DNA of 64,000 nucleotides from Mycoplasmopsis columboralis (GTDB lineage Bacteria; Bacillota_I; Bacilli_A; Mycoplasmatales; Metamycoplasmataceae): NCBI RefSeq assembly GCF_900660675.1, contig NZ_LR215039.1, positions 496,001 to 560,000 of the forward strand, read 5' to 3'. Shown piece by piece: positions 54,298 to 64,000 of this stretch (position 1 is its first letter; each line of letters starts with the position of its first letter). The notes under the pieces were generated by a model. It saw only the letters and a program-made list of their open reading frames with translations, ran no database searches and was not told where the DNA came from. The position numbers and the translations under genes were made by a program.

Positions 54298-54644
54298 ATT
54301 TACTTGTGTCCCTACAAAAAGAAAGTACGCACTGAGTGCGTACTAGTAAATGTTAACAACATAACTTTATAGACAATGATAAGAAACGAGAGAGACAAAA
54401 CTTATCTAGATATCTATAAAAAATAAAAGGGGATACTTGATAGAAAAATATAAGTAAATATATAAAATCAGTATGTGGAAAATATTAAGCGAGTACTCTT
54501 TCGTTTGAAAGAGGAGATCAACTAATGGATCTCAATATAATTATAAAGATTTAATTGCAGATTAATTGCAGAATGTTCAAAACTGGAAAATATTTTCACA
54601 TTTTGGCATTTTGCAATTTTTAATTACCCTCAAACAAAAAACAA
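54298..54644. other. Gene-free stretch with several hairpins
   Basis: About 350 bases without a convincing gene. It contains a 9-bp hairpin AGTACGCAC-TGA-GTGCGTACT (54324-54344) and two adjacent hairpins, CTCTTTC-GTTT-GAAAGAG (54496-54513) and GAGATC-AACTAATG-GATCTC (54514-54533). No T-run follows them. It may hold a small structured RNA or the remains of a mobile element. Confidence 0.4.
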
Positions 54645-54650
54645 TATAAT
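54645..54650 (+). promoter_or_regulatory. -10 box of GNAT gene (leaderless)
   Basis: TATAAT ends 8 bases before the ATG at 54659, leaving no room for a ribosome binding site. Confidence 0.6.
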
Positions 54651-54658
54651 TTAAAAAT

Positions 54659-55480
54659 ATGAGAAATTTCAAACTAGCTTTAGAATCGCAAAAAGAGCAA
54701 ATAATTAACTTTTTATACGAAAAAAGTCCGTTTTTGAATACTTTTTTAATTTCTGATATTACTTTATTTGGTTTGCATAAAACTAATGATATTGCAACAC
54801 ACATCAACGATGGAAAATTAAGCGATGTCGTGCTATATTTTTATGGAAATTTAGTTATTTATTTAGAAAATTTAGATTTTAATGAACAACAATTTGCTGA
54901 AATTATTCAAAATCATCATGTAAAGAACATTTTGCTGGTAGGAGTTGATTATAAAGATTTAGTTAAAAAAATACAAAAATATGGCTTTGAATTTATTGTT
55001 CATCAAGAAACTTTTATGAAACTTAACAAAAAACTCTTTTTAAGTCAATATGATAATTATTTAACTACTTCAGTAGAATTTACCCCAAGCGATATTCCAA
55101 ACATTATTGAGGCTCGTAATACCGTTAAAGAATTCCAAGGATTAGGAGAACAGTATCAAGATCCTAATTATTTGAGAAATTCATACAATAATGGGTCTTA
55201 TTTTGGGTTTGTAGTTAAACAAAACAATCAAATACTTGCTCATGCTGCTTCTTCAGCTGCTACCGAACAAGCCGTAATGCTTGGGAGCATTTTCAGTGTA
55301 GAACAAGCACGGAATTTAGGATATGCTAAAGATTGCACTATTGCTTTATGCAAAAAAATCTTAAATCAAGATAAAACACCAATTTTATTTTGAGACAATC
55401 CTGCTGCCGGCCAATTATACAAACGACTTGGTTTTGAAGAAATTGGAAAATTTGTTGTTCTTATAAGAACAAATAATTAA
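54659..55480 (+). CDS. GNAT-family N-acetyltransferase
   Basis: 273 residues. The C-terminal half has a GNAT core: FGFVVKQNNQILAHAASSA, the acetyl-CoA motif VEQARNLGYAKDCTIALCKKIL, and the final LFWDNPAAGQLYKRLGFEEIG strand-helix. The N-terminal 130 residues form a second GNAT-like domain typical of two-domain acetyltransferases of Firmicutes and mollicutes. The TATAAT placement suggests a leaderless transcript. Substrate unknown. Upstream of asnS, from which it is separated by a promoter. Confidence 0.85.
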
Positions 55481-55492
55481 CAATAAATAAAG

Positions 55493-55498
55493 TATAAT
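55493..55498 (+). promoter_or_regulatory. -10 box of asnS
   Basis: TATAAT 32 bases before the asnS ATG, with a GATGGAG ribosome site in between. Confidence 0.6.
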
Positions 55499-55530
55499 TT
55501 AAAAACTATTACATTAAGATGGAGAATATT

Positions 55531-56883
55531 ATGTTTTCAGTAAAAAAAGTATTACAAAAACCAAATTACTTTCATGCACGTTCTTACACTTTGAAAGGAT
55601 GAGTAACTTCAAATAGAGGTAACAAAAAAGTTAGATTTATTTCTGTAAATGATGGTACAACAATTAAATCAATGCAAGTAGTTTTCAAAGGAGATCAATT
55701 TGATTTCGAATTACTTGATAAACTTAAAAGTGGTTCAGGATTAGTTGTGGAAGGAATTTTAAAAGAAACTCCACAAGCACAACAACCAATTGAACTTGAA
55801 GCAACAAAATTAGTTGAATATTCAATTGCCCACGAAGATTATCCAATTCAAAACCAAGAAATGAAACTTGAAACTTTAAGAGACCTTCCTCATGTAAGAC
55901 ATAGAACCAATTTGCTTAGAGCAATTATGCTTGTACGTTCAACTTTAGCTCACGAAGTGCACCGTTACTTTATGCAAAGAGAGTTTTATTACATGAACTC
56001 TCCTATTATTACAAGCAATGACGGGGAAGGTGCTGGAGAAACTTTTGTTGTAAACGATGGTGAAAAAGAACCATTTTTTGGAAAAGATAAAAAAGCAACC
56101 TTAGGAGTTACTGGGCAACTTCATGGTGAATCTGCCGCACTTGGGATGAATAAAATTTATACTTTTGCACCTACTTTTAGAGCAGAAAAATCAAACACCA
56201 AAAGACATTTAGCTGAGTTTTGAATGATTGAACCTGAAGTAGCTTTTTATGACTTAAATCAGGACATCGCTTTAGCTGATGATCTATTAAAGGTTGTAAT
56301 TAGAAATACAATGTTCAAAAATAAAGATGAGCTTCAGTACTTAAATGACACATTAGATAATAGTTTACTTGATCGTTTAAACGAATTTGTCAATACCCCT
56401 TTAAAAATTGTTGAATATACTCAAGCAATTGAAGATTTAGCTAAAGTTAAAGATATTTTCGAAAACAAAGACATTAAATTTGGGCTTGATTTAGCTACAG
56501 AGCATGAAAAATATTTAACCGAAGTGGTATATAAGGCTCCAATTGCCGTGATAAACTTCCCTAAAGAATTTAAGGCTTTCTACATGAAACAAAATGAAGA
56601 TGGTAAAACTGTTGCTTCATTTGACTTACTTGTACCTGGAGTTGGGGAATTAGTTGGTGGTAGCCAAAGGGAAAATGACGTTAACAAGTTGCTTCAAAGA
56701 ATTAAGGAGCTTGGTATTGATCAAGACGATCTTAAATGATATTTAGATCTAAGAAGATTTGGAAATACTGGATCAGCAGGTTTTGGAATTGGATTTGAAA
56801 GATTAGTAATGTATGTAACAGGAACCGAAAATATTCGTGATGTTATTCCTTATCCTAGAACAGCAGGAAATATTAGAATGTAA
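55531..56883 (+). CDS. asnS: Asparagine--tRNA ligase
   Basis: 450 residues; a class IIb synthetase charging tRNA-Asn. An N-terminal OB-fold anticodon-binding domain ([24 protein letters not shown]) is followed by the catalytic core: motif 2 [20 protein letters not shown] and motif 3 [28 protein letters not shown] is diagnostic for AsnRS rather than AspRS. The ATG is preceded by ATGGAG. A terminator follows the stop. Confidence 0.97.
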
Positions 56884-56906
56884 AATTAGCATCGCTAATT
56901 TTTTTA
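56883..56906 (+). terminator. Terminator after asnS
   Basis: AAATTAGC-ATC-GCTAATTT followed by a T-run. Confidence 0.85.
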
Positions 56907-56922
56907 TATTAAAATTAATACA

Positions 56923-57834
56923 ATGAAAAAAGTAAAAATCGGAGTGGTTGCTGAATACAACCCCTTTCACAATGGACACATTTATCAATTAAATTGAATT
57001 AAAAAACAATTCCCAAATTCCAGAATCTATGTCGCTATGTCTTATAGATACTCTCAAAGAGGCGAATTTATTTGTATGTCATGAAACAAGCGTAAAAAAT
57101 ACGCAAAAAAATACGGTGCGAATAAATTTATAAAACTAAAAATGAATATTTCTTCTCAAGCAGCCCACATTTTTGCTAGAGAAAGTGTTTTAAAATTAGC
57201 CAAAAAAGGAATAAATTATCTTGTGTTTGGGAGCGAAATTGGAGATGCTACTTATCTAGTAAACATTGCTACAATTTTAAAAAATAATAATGCCCAGTAC
57301 AATCAATTAGTCAAAAAATATTTAAAACAAAAGGGATTAAGTTTTCCAAGAGCCACAAATTTAGCACTTCAAGAATTAACTAATGAAGATATTTCAATGC
57401 CCAATGATATATTAGGAATCGAATACATCAAGACAATTGTAAATGAAAATTTAAATATCGTTCCTATAGCGCTTAAAAGAACTATTGATTTTCATGCTCA
57501 AGAAACCGTTAATAATTTTGCAAGCGCAACCAAACTCAGAGAAATGATTAAATCAAAACAAGATATTTCTAAATATACACCTGTGAAAATAAGCGATATT
57601 AAATTTAAAGATATTGCCTCTACTTATCAAAGATTTCAAAAAATTATTAGCAAGACTCCAGCAAAAGAAATCGCAAAATATAAAATGATTTCTGAAGGAA
57701 TGGAAAATCTTTTTAAAAAACAAATAAATTCGCCTGATTACGAATCGTTTATAAAAAATTGTACAAGTAAAAGATATACTTCTGCTCGCATTAAACGTGC
57801 TTATTTATTTGTTTTACATAAAATTAAAAAATAA
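56923..57834 (+). CDS. tmcAL: tRNA(Met) cytidine acetate ligase
   Basis: 303 residues of the YlbM/TmcAL family, which uses acetate and ATP to acetylate C34 of elongator tRNA-Met. The nucleotidyltransferase motif VAEYNPFHNGH (HxGH) begins the protein, MSYRYSQRGEF corresponds to the conserved SG-FxQRG-P region, and YLVFGSEIGD to the next core motif. It is shorter than B. subtilis members (about 400) by its C-terminal domain. The ATG follows the asnS terminator by about 17 bases. Confidence 0.88.
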
Positions 57835-57862
57835 AAACCTCGATTACTTTTTCGAGGTTTTT
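57833..57862. terminator. Bidirectional terminator between tmcAL and metalloprotease gene
   Basis: AAAAACCTCGA / TCGAGGTTTTT, an 11-bp perfect stem giving T-runs in both directions. It overlaps the stop codons of both convergent genes. Confidence 0.88.
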
Positions 57863-59909
57863 ATATTTGTTTTACTAAAATTTTATTTTCTTTTGGTTCT
57901 AAATATGTGGTTTTTACAATTCTTGTTGTGGTACTATGAGCATTTGAAACTCTGCGAAATTCAGGAAGAGAGATGTGATCATTGTATTTGATTTCATTTT
58001 CTTCAATAATGTTATTTTTATTATCGTCAATTCAAAAGTAAATACTATCTCCATCATGTAACTTTACATAATCTTCTGTTATATATGGATAATAAACTTC
58101 TTTTGGATTTGGATAAATTCTACTTTGAAGTTGCTTTTGTCTTTCTTGATCGTTTAACATAATTGCACCGGTATCAAACTCGCTTTTTCCAAAGAAATTA
58201 AATGTATCTTGATATTGGAATTTTGTACTTTGTAGTATTTTATTATCTTTTGAAACGATTACAAAACCACTATATTTTTTATTAGGTAAATAACCGCTGA
58301 ATTTAACATATTCTTTGGCCACATCATCGGTTCAGATACTTTCATGTAATTTTGTATTATCATCAATTTTATCATTTCATTTTCATTGAATTTTAGGAAA
58401 AATCTGAGCTATTGCTTTTCCATAACCCATTGTATCAAGGAACAATTCATAAAATTTAGAACTTCTATTATTTTTGAATTCGTCTTTGAGAGTGTAAATG
58501 CTTGATGAATCAAAGTTATCATCTCCTGTTACAGTACCTTTATAGTTAAACGCAAAAACATTATCAGGAAAGGCTAAATATTCATTAATGTCAAAACCTC
58601 TATTTGTATATGCGGTTGCTGAATTTAATAAATAAGTTCGCATTCAATCATTTCCAGCTCCATAAGTTGATAATGTATAACCTTGTTTAGAAACAACCGA
58701 ATTACCAAATCATCCAAAATAAGATGTTGAATTTGAACTTTCTGGATAAATTCCATCATTAAGAGGATAATAATTTTCAAAAGCAAATTTAGTGTATTCT
58801 CGAGCTACTAATTCAGTTAAAGAAAAAATATATTGAAGAGATTTAGGATTAATAACAAATGTGCCATCACTTGTGTACCAAAATTCTTTTTTATCATCAA
58901 AATGAAATTTGTCAACATTGGTATTTGCGTATTCTCAAAGCTCATTTGGAGAAAAATAGTTATGCAACAATTTGCTCTTTGCAATATCGCTTAATAAGTC
59001 GTAATTAGAATTTCCTGTTAAATCTGCTTTAATATTAATATTTCAATTTAATAAGTTTTTGAATTCTTTGCTAAAGTAACCATTTCAAAGTTGGGTTTCG
59101 TTTAATTCTCCTTCTTCGCTAGCTCCATGATAGATAATTTTTTCATTTCCAAAATCATTCTTATTGTTGTTAAACGGATCAATTATCAATGCTGTTTGAG
59201 CATAAGTATTGGCTCAATGGTGAATGTACTCGTGAAAAAGAGTTCCCATCAGAGAAGACATAATTGAATAAAGACTAATATTTTTTTCTAAAAATGCAAA
59301 TCCATTTAAATAGATATTTTTACTTTGTGGAATATATGCTCCATTAGCTGATTTTGGGATAACATTAAAATCATTGATATTAATAGCTTCTAAATAAAAT
59401 ACTTCAGGTCCAAAAGGAACTTTTCGCTTAAATTCTTGAGCGAATTTTACTAATGCATTTTTACCAAGCAAATATCTTTTATTATTGTTTCCATCCACAA
59501 AATAAGCATAATCACGAAAAATAATTTTTGTATAAGGATCAATATATTCTAAATAAAATCTCTTTTCTGAATCTTGTTTTTCTTTTACTAAAAGAAAATC
59601 TTTATCTGTAGAATTTACTGCAGATAAAATTTTGTTTTTCTGTTCTTTACTTAGATTTGGACCATTAACAATTAATAATTCTGAATCAGTAATTTGCACA
59701 ACTCTATGAGGAGAAATGGAACTATCATCAAAATTTTGATAATTTTTATTAATCTTAACTGAACTTAAATCCACAGCATCAAAAGTTTTATGAACCGGAG
59801 TTGGATTTTGTTGTGAGTTTAAATCAAAAAAGTCACAACTACTTGTCAGAGTTGCTAAAGAACTTAAAATCGCAAATAATCCAAAGTACTTTTTAAAAGT
59901 TTTTTTCAT
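57861..59909 (-). CDS. Zinc metalloprotease-like lipoprotein (MYPU_1760 family)
   Basis: 682 residues with a signal peptide ending in LTSSC (Cys about residue 25). GTLFHEYIHHW (about 224-232) is a zincin HExxH motif; a downstream Glu (for example SEEGELNETQLW) may be the third ligand. The overall layout matches the mycoplasma family I recall as MYPU_1760 metalloproteases. It would act at the cell surface on host or mycoplasma proteins. A TATAAT (59923-59918) ends 8 bases before the ATG, giving a likely leaderless mRNA. Confidence 0.85.
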
Positions 59910-59917
59910 AATTTAAA

Positions 59918-59923
59918 ATTATA
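59918..59923 (-). promoter_or_regulatory. -10 box of metalloprotease gene (leaderless)
   Basis: TATAAT on the minus strand, 8 bases upstream of ATG 59909. Confidence 0.6.
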
Positions 59924-59959
59924 TTATTTATTTAAAAACTAAATCAGTTTTAAAGAAAA

Positions 59960-59975
59960 ATCAGCAATAGCTGAT
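59960..59975 (-). terminator. Terminator after rlmD
   Basis: On the minus strand ATCAGC-TATT-GCTGAT followed by TTTT. Confidence 0.75.
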
Positions 59976-59980
59976 ATTGG

Positions 59981-61273
59981 TTATTTTTCTAAAAATACTA
60001 ATGTTTCAATATGATGTGTATTCGGAAACATTTCATATGGAGTTATCTGTACAATTTTATATTCTTTGTCTAAAAAAATTTTTAAATCTCTTGTGAGAGT
60101 TCTTGGATCACAGGATAAATAAACGATTGAATTAATTTGTTTTTGGTTTATTCAATTGATAACTTTGTTTTCAAGACCTGCTCTAGGCGGATCTACTATC
60201 AACACTGAATCACTAACATCAATTTCCTTTTTGAAAACAACATCTTCAACTTTTCCGGCGTAATAATTTATATTTTTTAAGCCATTAATTGTTGAATTAA
60301 TTTTTGCTAAATGAATTGAGCTTTCCACAACTTCTATTCCTATGCTTTTTCTAAAGAAATTGCTAAAAAATTGAGAAAAAACTCCAACACCACAATAAGC
60401 ATCAATTAGTGTATTTTTGTTTGTTTTATTTTGTAAATATTTAGCAATGTCTTTTAAAATATTTTCAAATACTGTTAAATTAACTTGAAAAAAATTATCA
60501 GAAGAAATTTTAAATTTTTTATCTGACAAAGTGATTGAAAACTCTTTTCTTGAGTAAATTAGTTCGCTTTGAAGATTCTTTCTAGAATAAATTTCAATAA
60601 TATTGCTTTTTTGACATAATAACTGAATAAATTTTTTAGGTAAATCATAACTTGGGTCAAGATCAAATGTAATTTGAATTTCTTGTTCTTTATTTGTTCG
60701 AAATGAAACTTCTTTAATAAATCGTACTTTTGAAAGTTCATTTTTAAAAAATGTATTTAGATTGGCCAGCACAAAATCAGACACTTCAATTAATGTATCT
60801 TGAATTAAGATTGTTGCTTTTGTTTTTCTTAACTGATAGCTTTTTCAAAGATATTCCCCAAAATATATGTTTTGTTGGTCAACGAAGATTGGGTATCTAA
60901 CTTTATTACGATAGTTATAAATAGGATCAAATCATTTTATTTTATTTATTGTTGACAAAGAAATATTTAAATTACGAGAAAAGAGATTTTCTAGATATTG
61001 CTGTTTTCATTTTAGTTGTTCGGGATATGACAAATGAATTAAAGATGCTGCATTAGAAAACTCAAATAAACTATTTCTGTGTTTAGATAATGTAAGTAAT
61101 TTTAAAACTTTACCATATCCATAATTTTTATGATTTTTAGTTATTATAATTTCTGCTTTTTCTCCAGGTAGTAAATTCGGAACAAAAAATCTTTTGTTTT
61201 TATAAAGAATAACACCGTATCCTTCATAAGTTAATTCGATACATTCGCTTACAATTTTATTTTCAACACACAT
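59981..61273 (-). CDS. rlmD: 23S rRNA (uracil-C5)-methyltransferase, RlmD/RumA family
   Basis: 430 residues. The N-terminal TRAM domain (ECIELTYEGYGVILYKNKRFFVPNLLPGE, broken by charges) binds RNA. The Rossmann core has LIDAYCGVGVFSQFF (AdoMet motif I), VDPPRAGLE (motif IV) and the nucleophile Cys in YLSCDPRTLTRDL, with the general-base Glu in ETLVFLEK at the end. It methylates a uridine of 23S rRNA or, in some homologues, tRNA; the family split cannot be decided by eye. It starts inside the 3' end of rsmD (17-base overlap). Confidence 0.9.
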
Positions 61274-61799
61274 AAAGAAGCTCGATTCTACCGTGTTTTT
61301 TTTGTTTATATATTTTTAGTTGTTCTGGAATTTTAATTTCTTTTGCCATGTCAGTTTCGATGATAATTTCTCCATCTTCTTTGAGTAACTTCGAATCTGA
61401 TATTAAATTTAAAGATTCATTTACTAAGTTAAATTCTTTAAAAGGAGCGTCAATGAAAATAAAATCAAAGAATTCAGAAGTTTTATTTAAAAAAGCTATG
61501 GCATCAATGTTGTAAACATTAATGTTTTGGCAATTTAAAGCGTTGATATTTTGTTTAAGAATTTTCACTACACTAGGGTTTTTTTCAATAGCAACAACTT
61601 TTGAAGCTCCTCTACTTTCTGCTTCAATAGTTCAAGCTCCACTCCCTGAAAATAAATCTAAACACTCTGAATTTTCCATTTTAAAGTGCAAACTTGAAAA
61701 AACTGCTTCTCTAACTTTTTCAGTTGTGGGCCTAGTGGTGTTTTTGTCTGGTTCTAAAATTTTTTTATTTTTGTATTTGCCTGCTACTATTCTTAACAT
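61257..61799 (-). CDS. rsmD: 16S rRNA (guanine(966)-N2)-methyltransferase RsmD
   Basis: 180 residues. MLRIVAGKYKNKKI with RPTTEKVREAVFSSL is the family N-terminus, and DLFSGSGAWTIEAESRGA is AdoMet motif I. The catalytic motif IV reads FIFIDAPFKE, while most members have DPPY or DPPF; Ala in place of the first Pro is unusual, but the position is clear. It reads through a TGA Trp codon just before the TAA stop (CWK). Its 3' end overlaps rlmD. Confidence 0.9.
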
Positions 61800-61815
61800 A
61801 ATTTTAATCCTTTAA

Positions 61816-61838
61816 AAAATAGCACTTAGTGCTATTTT
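61816..61838. terminator. Terminator after the DJ-1/PfpI gene
   Basis: AAAATAGCACT / AGTGCTATTTT, an 11-bp near-continuous palindrome. On the minus strand it is followed by TTAAAGG; the stem's own T-run serves termination. It overlaps the stop of the upstream gene. Confidence 0.7.
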
Positions 61839-62383
61839 GTAGCTTTCATTGCTAAATGAACTTTTTCTAAACCTTCAGCTCCATAAAAATGGTTAACTAA
61901 TTCATATCCTAATTGCATTGCTGCATCTGCACATCTAGCTGTAATTAATTTATTAGTTGATAATAAATTAGTAACGTATGATTGTTGATAATTATTGCTT
62001 CTAAATTCTTTTGCTCATGAACTTGGATAAGCTGAATATTGAATTGTTTCATCAATAATATCGTGCTCTCTTAATGTATTTGGAGCATCACAAATAGCTG
62101 CTATTTTATTAGGAAATTTTTTTATCATCTCTAAAGAGACTTCATCAGTTCTTAATGATTGTGCTCCTGGTCCTCCTGGAACAAAGAGTAAATCGTAATC
62201 ATTAATATTAACGCTATTTTTTACATTATGTATTGTGATAACTCCATATTGACTACTTACGGAAGTTAATTCAGGGTTGAAATAATCGATTTCCACACTT
62301 TCATCTGCTCTTCTAAGGCAAGAAAGGGGAGTGACTAATTCAACATCATTAAATTTGTTTTCTAAAATTACTAATACTTTCAT
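61832..62383 (-). CDS. DJ-1/PfpI family protein
   Basis: 183 residues of the class I glutamine-amidotransferase-like superfamily. MKVLVILENKFNDVELVTPLSCLRRA is the typical first half with the conserved Glu, LLFVPGGPGA the nucleotide-like loop, and IAAICDAPNTL the nucleophile elbow with Cys near residue 99. Family members act as glyoxalases, deglycases, chaperones or peptidases. Its ATG overlaps the preceding gene's stop (TAATG), so it is coupled to the membrane-protein gene upstream. Confidence 0.88.
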
Positions 62384-63282
62384 TATCTTTTTTTAAATCT
62401 TAAAACTCCTCTTCATAATAAATACACAAAAATCGCAATTGGAAGTAAAACTACCAAAACAAAAACAACAATATAAAAGTTTCTTCATCCTTTATTTAAA
62501 GATTTTTTAGAATCTTCTACCATTGATAAAAATTCTGCAGTGTCATTTACAATAAACATTTTTATGTCTTGAATACGTTTTTTGTCATATAAGTATAAAC
62601 CAAAATATAAAACACTTATAACAACCATACTCAATAATCCAATAATTAAAAATACTTGAGTGTTTCCAAAACCATTATCTAGCAATTTAACCAAATCAAT
62701 TGTGCTATCAATTTTAATAGCACTTGTTTCGGATGTTTTGATGATGATTTTTTCGGCTTTATAAAGTCCAAAAACAATTAACTCTAAAAGTCCAAAATAT
62801 GTCATAAAAAAGGTATAAATTCACGTCAAATTAATCACTTTACGAGAAATATCTTTATATAAGTCCGCAAATGTTGTGCTAGCAGCAATATCTCCGCTAC
62901 TAAAACTTTCTCGATATTTTCTTTCAATGCTTTTTCATGCTGAGAGTCTAATTAAATTTTTCGCAAAGTAAAAAAGAGAAATTGCCAATAACAGTCCAAG
63001 TCCTATTCAATAATATATTCCTGATGAAGGTTCTTTGGCTGTATTAAATGAATAGTTCATGATCATTCCAGACAAACAAATAATTAAAAGTATTCATCAA
63101 AAAATGAGCGCAACTTTTCGAATGTTTTTTTCTTTTTTAAGGATTCTAAAAGTATCAGATGAAAGCATTCTTTGTGGATCTTGATATTTATTAATTATTT
63201 TCTCTTGTTGAGCAATACTGTGCTCTAATTTATTACTTTGTTGCAATTCAACTGTATTGTTTGATATTTTTGGTTTAAACAT
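62383..63282 (-). CDS. Mycoplasma membrane protein of unknown function
   Basis: 299 residues. A 55-residue charged N-terminus is followed by about five hydrophobic segments (VALIFWWILLIICLSGMIM; IYYWIGLGLLLAISLFYF; WIYTFFMTYFGLLELIVFGLY; VFLIIGLLSMVVISVLYFGLYL; FYIVVFVLVVLLPIAIFVYLL). AGGTGAT precedes ATG 63282; an in-frame ATG nine codons upstream (63309) is an alternative. Its start overlaps the end of the next gene upstream by 8 bases. No recognised family. Confidence 0.75.
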
Positions 63283-64000
63283 TATCACCTGGTTTCTGTA
63301 ATTGCTCATTTAAACTAGCAAATACTTCATTAATTAAACGAATAGAAAATTCTGATTCTTCTTTTAATTGTCCTTCTAACTTAGTGCTAAATCACTCAAT
63401 AACTTCATCCTTAGCATTTTGATCTAATGAAGAAGTTAATTGAATTAATGCGATAGCTGAAGTTTCTATATTTTCATTATTAAATTGTTCTACTGCCGCT
63501 TGTTTTGCTTCTTTGATGATGAGTTCTTCTTTTTCTTGTTTACTTAAAGTATCATAAGTTGGGTGTTTTAGACGAATTTGTTTAATAGCTTGATCATATT
63601 GAGAACTTAACTCTTTAGCAGCATTATTTATGTTTTCACTTAGTTGTGAATCATTATCAAGTCTTTTAAGAATATCATTTCTTAATTGTGAATCATTGAT
63701 TAGTTCCGCTAATTCACTTAAATTAGAAATAAAGTTTTCTTTTTCTTGATCAGTTAGACTATTTCAATCTCGCGCAAAAACCTCTTGAAATTTATTTGGA
63801 TCTTCAAATATTTTAAAAAGGCCTTCTATTTTTTTCAAAATATAACCTGGAGCCTTCCCTTTAAAACCAGTCAGAAGTGATACGCTAAATTGTTGAAAAG
63901 AATCAGTTTGTTTAGCTGTAGGCTTGGCACTAACAATTGCAGCAAACATCGGTACACCAATTGCAAAACTTGTTAAAGCATAAAAAGTTCTTAAAACTCT
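63275..64000 (-). CDS. Hypothetical protein, partial (start outside window)
   Basis: 241 codons plus stop to the window edge. The visible N-terminal part (RTFYALTSFAIGVPMFAAIVSA) is hydrophobic, like a signal peptide or membrane anchor, and the rest is an acidic helical domain (FEDPNKFQEVFARDWNSLTDQEKENF onwards). ATG 63949 is in frame, but the open frame continues to 64000, so the true start is probably beyond. Its end overlaps the next gene. No family recognised. Confidence 0.65.

Overview
The window is AT-rich mollicute DNA in which UGA is read as tryptophan: nearly every gene stays open only when TGA is translated as Trp. Prokaryotic lipoprotein signals ending in a Cys, an hprK-lgt-trxB operon and a mycoplasma-type conjugative element point to a Mycoplasma/Mycoplasmopsis species of the Hominis group. 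The exact species cannot be told from the sequence alone.

Layout. (1) 1-4312: a sugar ABC permease (cut by the window edge) and its solute-binding lipoprotein on the minus strand, divergent from a type I pullulanase. (2) 4308-33202: an integrative and conjugative element (ICE) of about 28.9 kb with imperfect 23/24-bp terminal inverted repeats, a 9-bp target duplication (AAATTTTAA), a DDE transposase at its right end, a VirD4/TraG coupling ATPase, a VirB4/TraE ATPase, a VirB6-like membrane protein, a pilin-like protein, a HUH-type relaxase, SSB, lipoproteins, two DNA methyltransferase-like genes and many unknown small proteins. (3) 33231-44274: a six-gene maltose-type ABC transporter operon and a surface alpha-amylase lipoprotein, all minus strand. 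(4) 44314-53406: a GNAT enzyme, then trxB, lgt, hprK, uvrA, an unknown gene and uvrB, all minus strand. (5) 53444-54658: gene debris, tRNA-Gly and an unexplained structured stretch. (6) 54659-64000: a GNAT enzyme, asnS and tmcAL on plus; a zinc metalloprotease-like lipoprotein, rlmD, rsmD, a DJ-1/PfpI protein and two unknown genes on minus.

How it fits together. Regions 1 and 3 look like one alpha-glucan uptake and breakdown cluster (pullulanase, amylase, two ABC importers) that the ICE has split. Removing the ICE and one target copy rejoins pullulanase to its own stop codon and to a shared bidirectional terminator. Three transcription units of this cluster carry the same palindrome (TTGACTAGTCAA or a 10/12 match), which I infer to be a regulator site.

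The ICE appears partly decayed: three genes (the C5 methyltransferase, the VirB6-like gene and the 1329-codon surface-protein gene) each carry one in-frame TAA with the frame intact on both sides, while relaxase, TraG, TraE and transposase are open. The observations most worth a second look are a shared C-terminal E-[MVW]-x-M signature on up to six soluble ICE proteins, a promoter-like element at the right end that would fire into the left end only in the circular form, an iteron-plus-hairpin block beside it, and a lipoprotein with a transglutaminase-like Cys-His-Asp triad.
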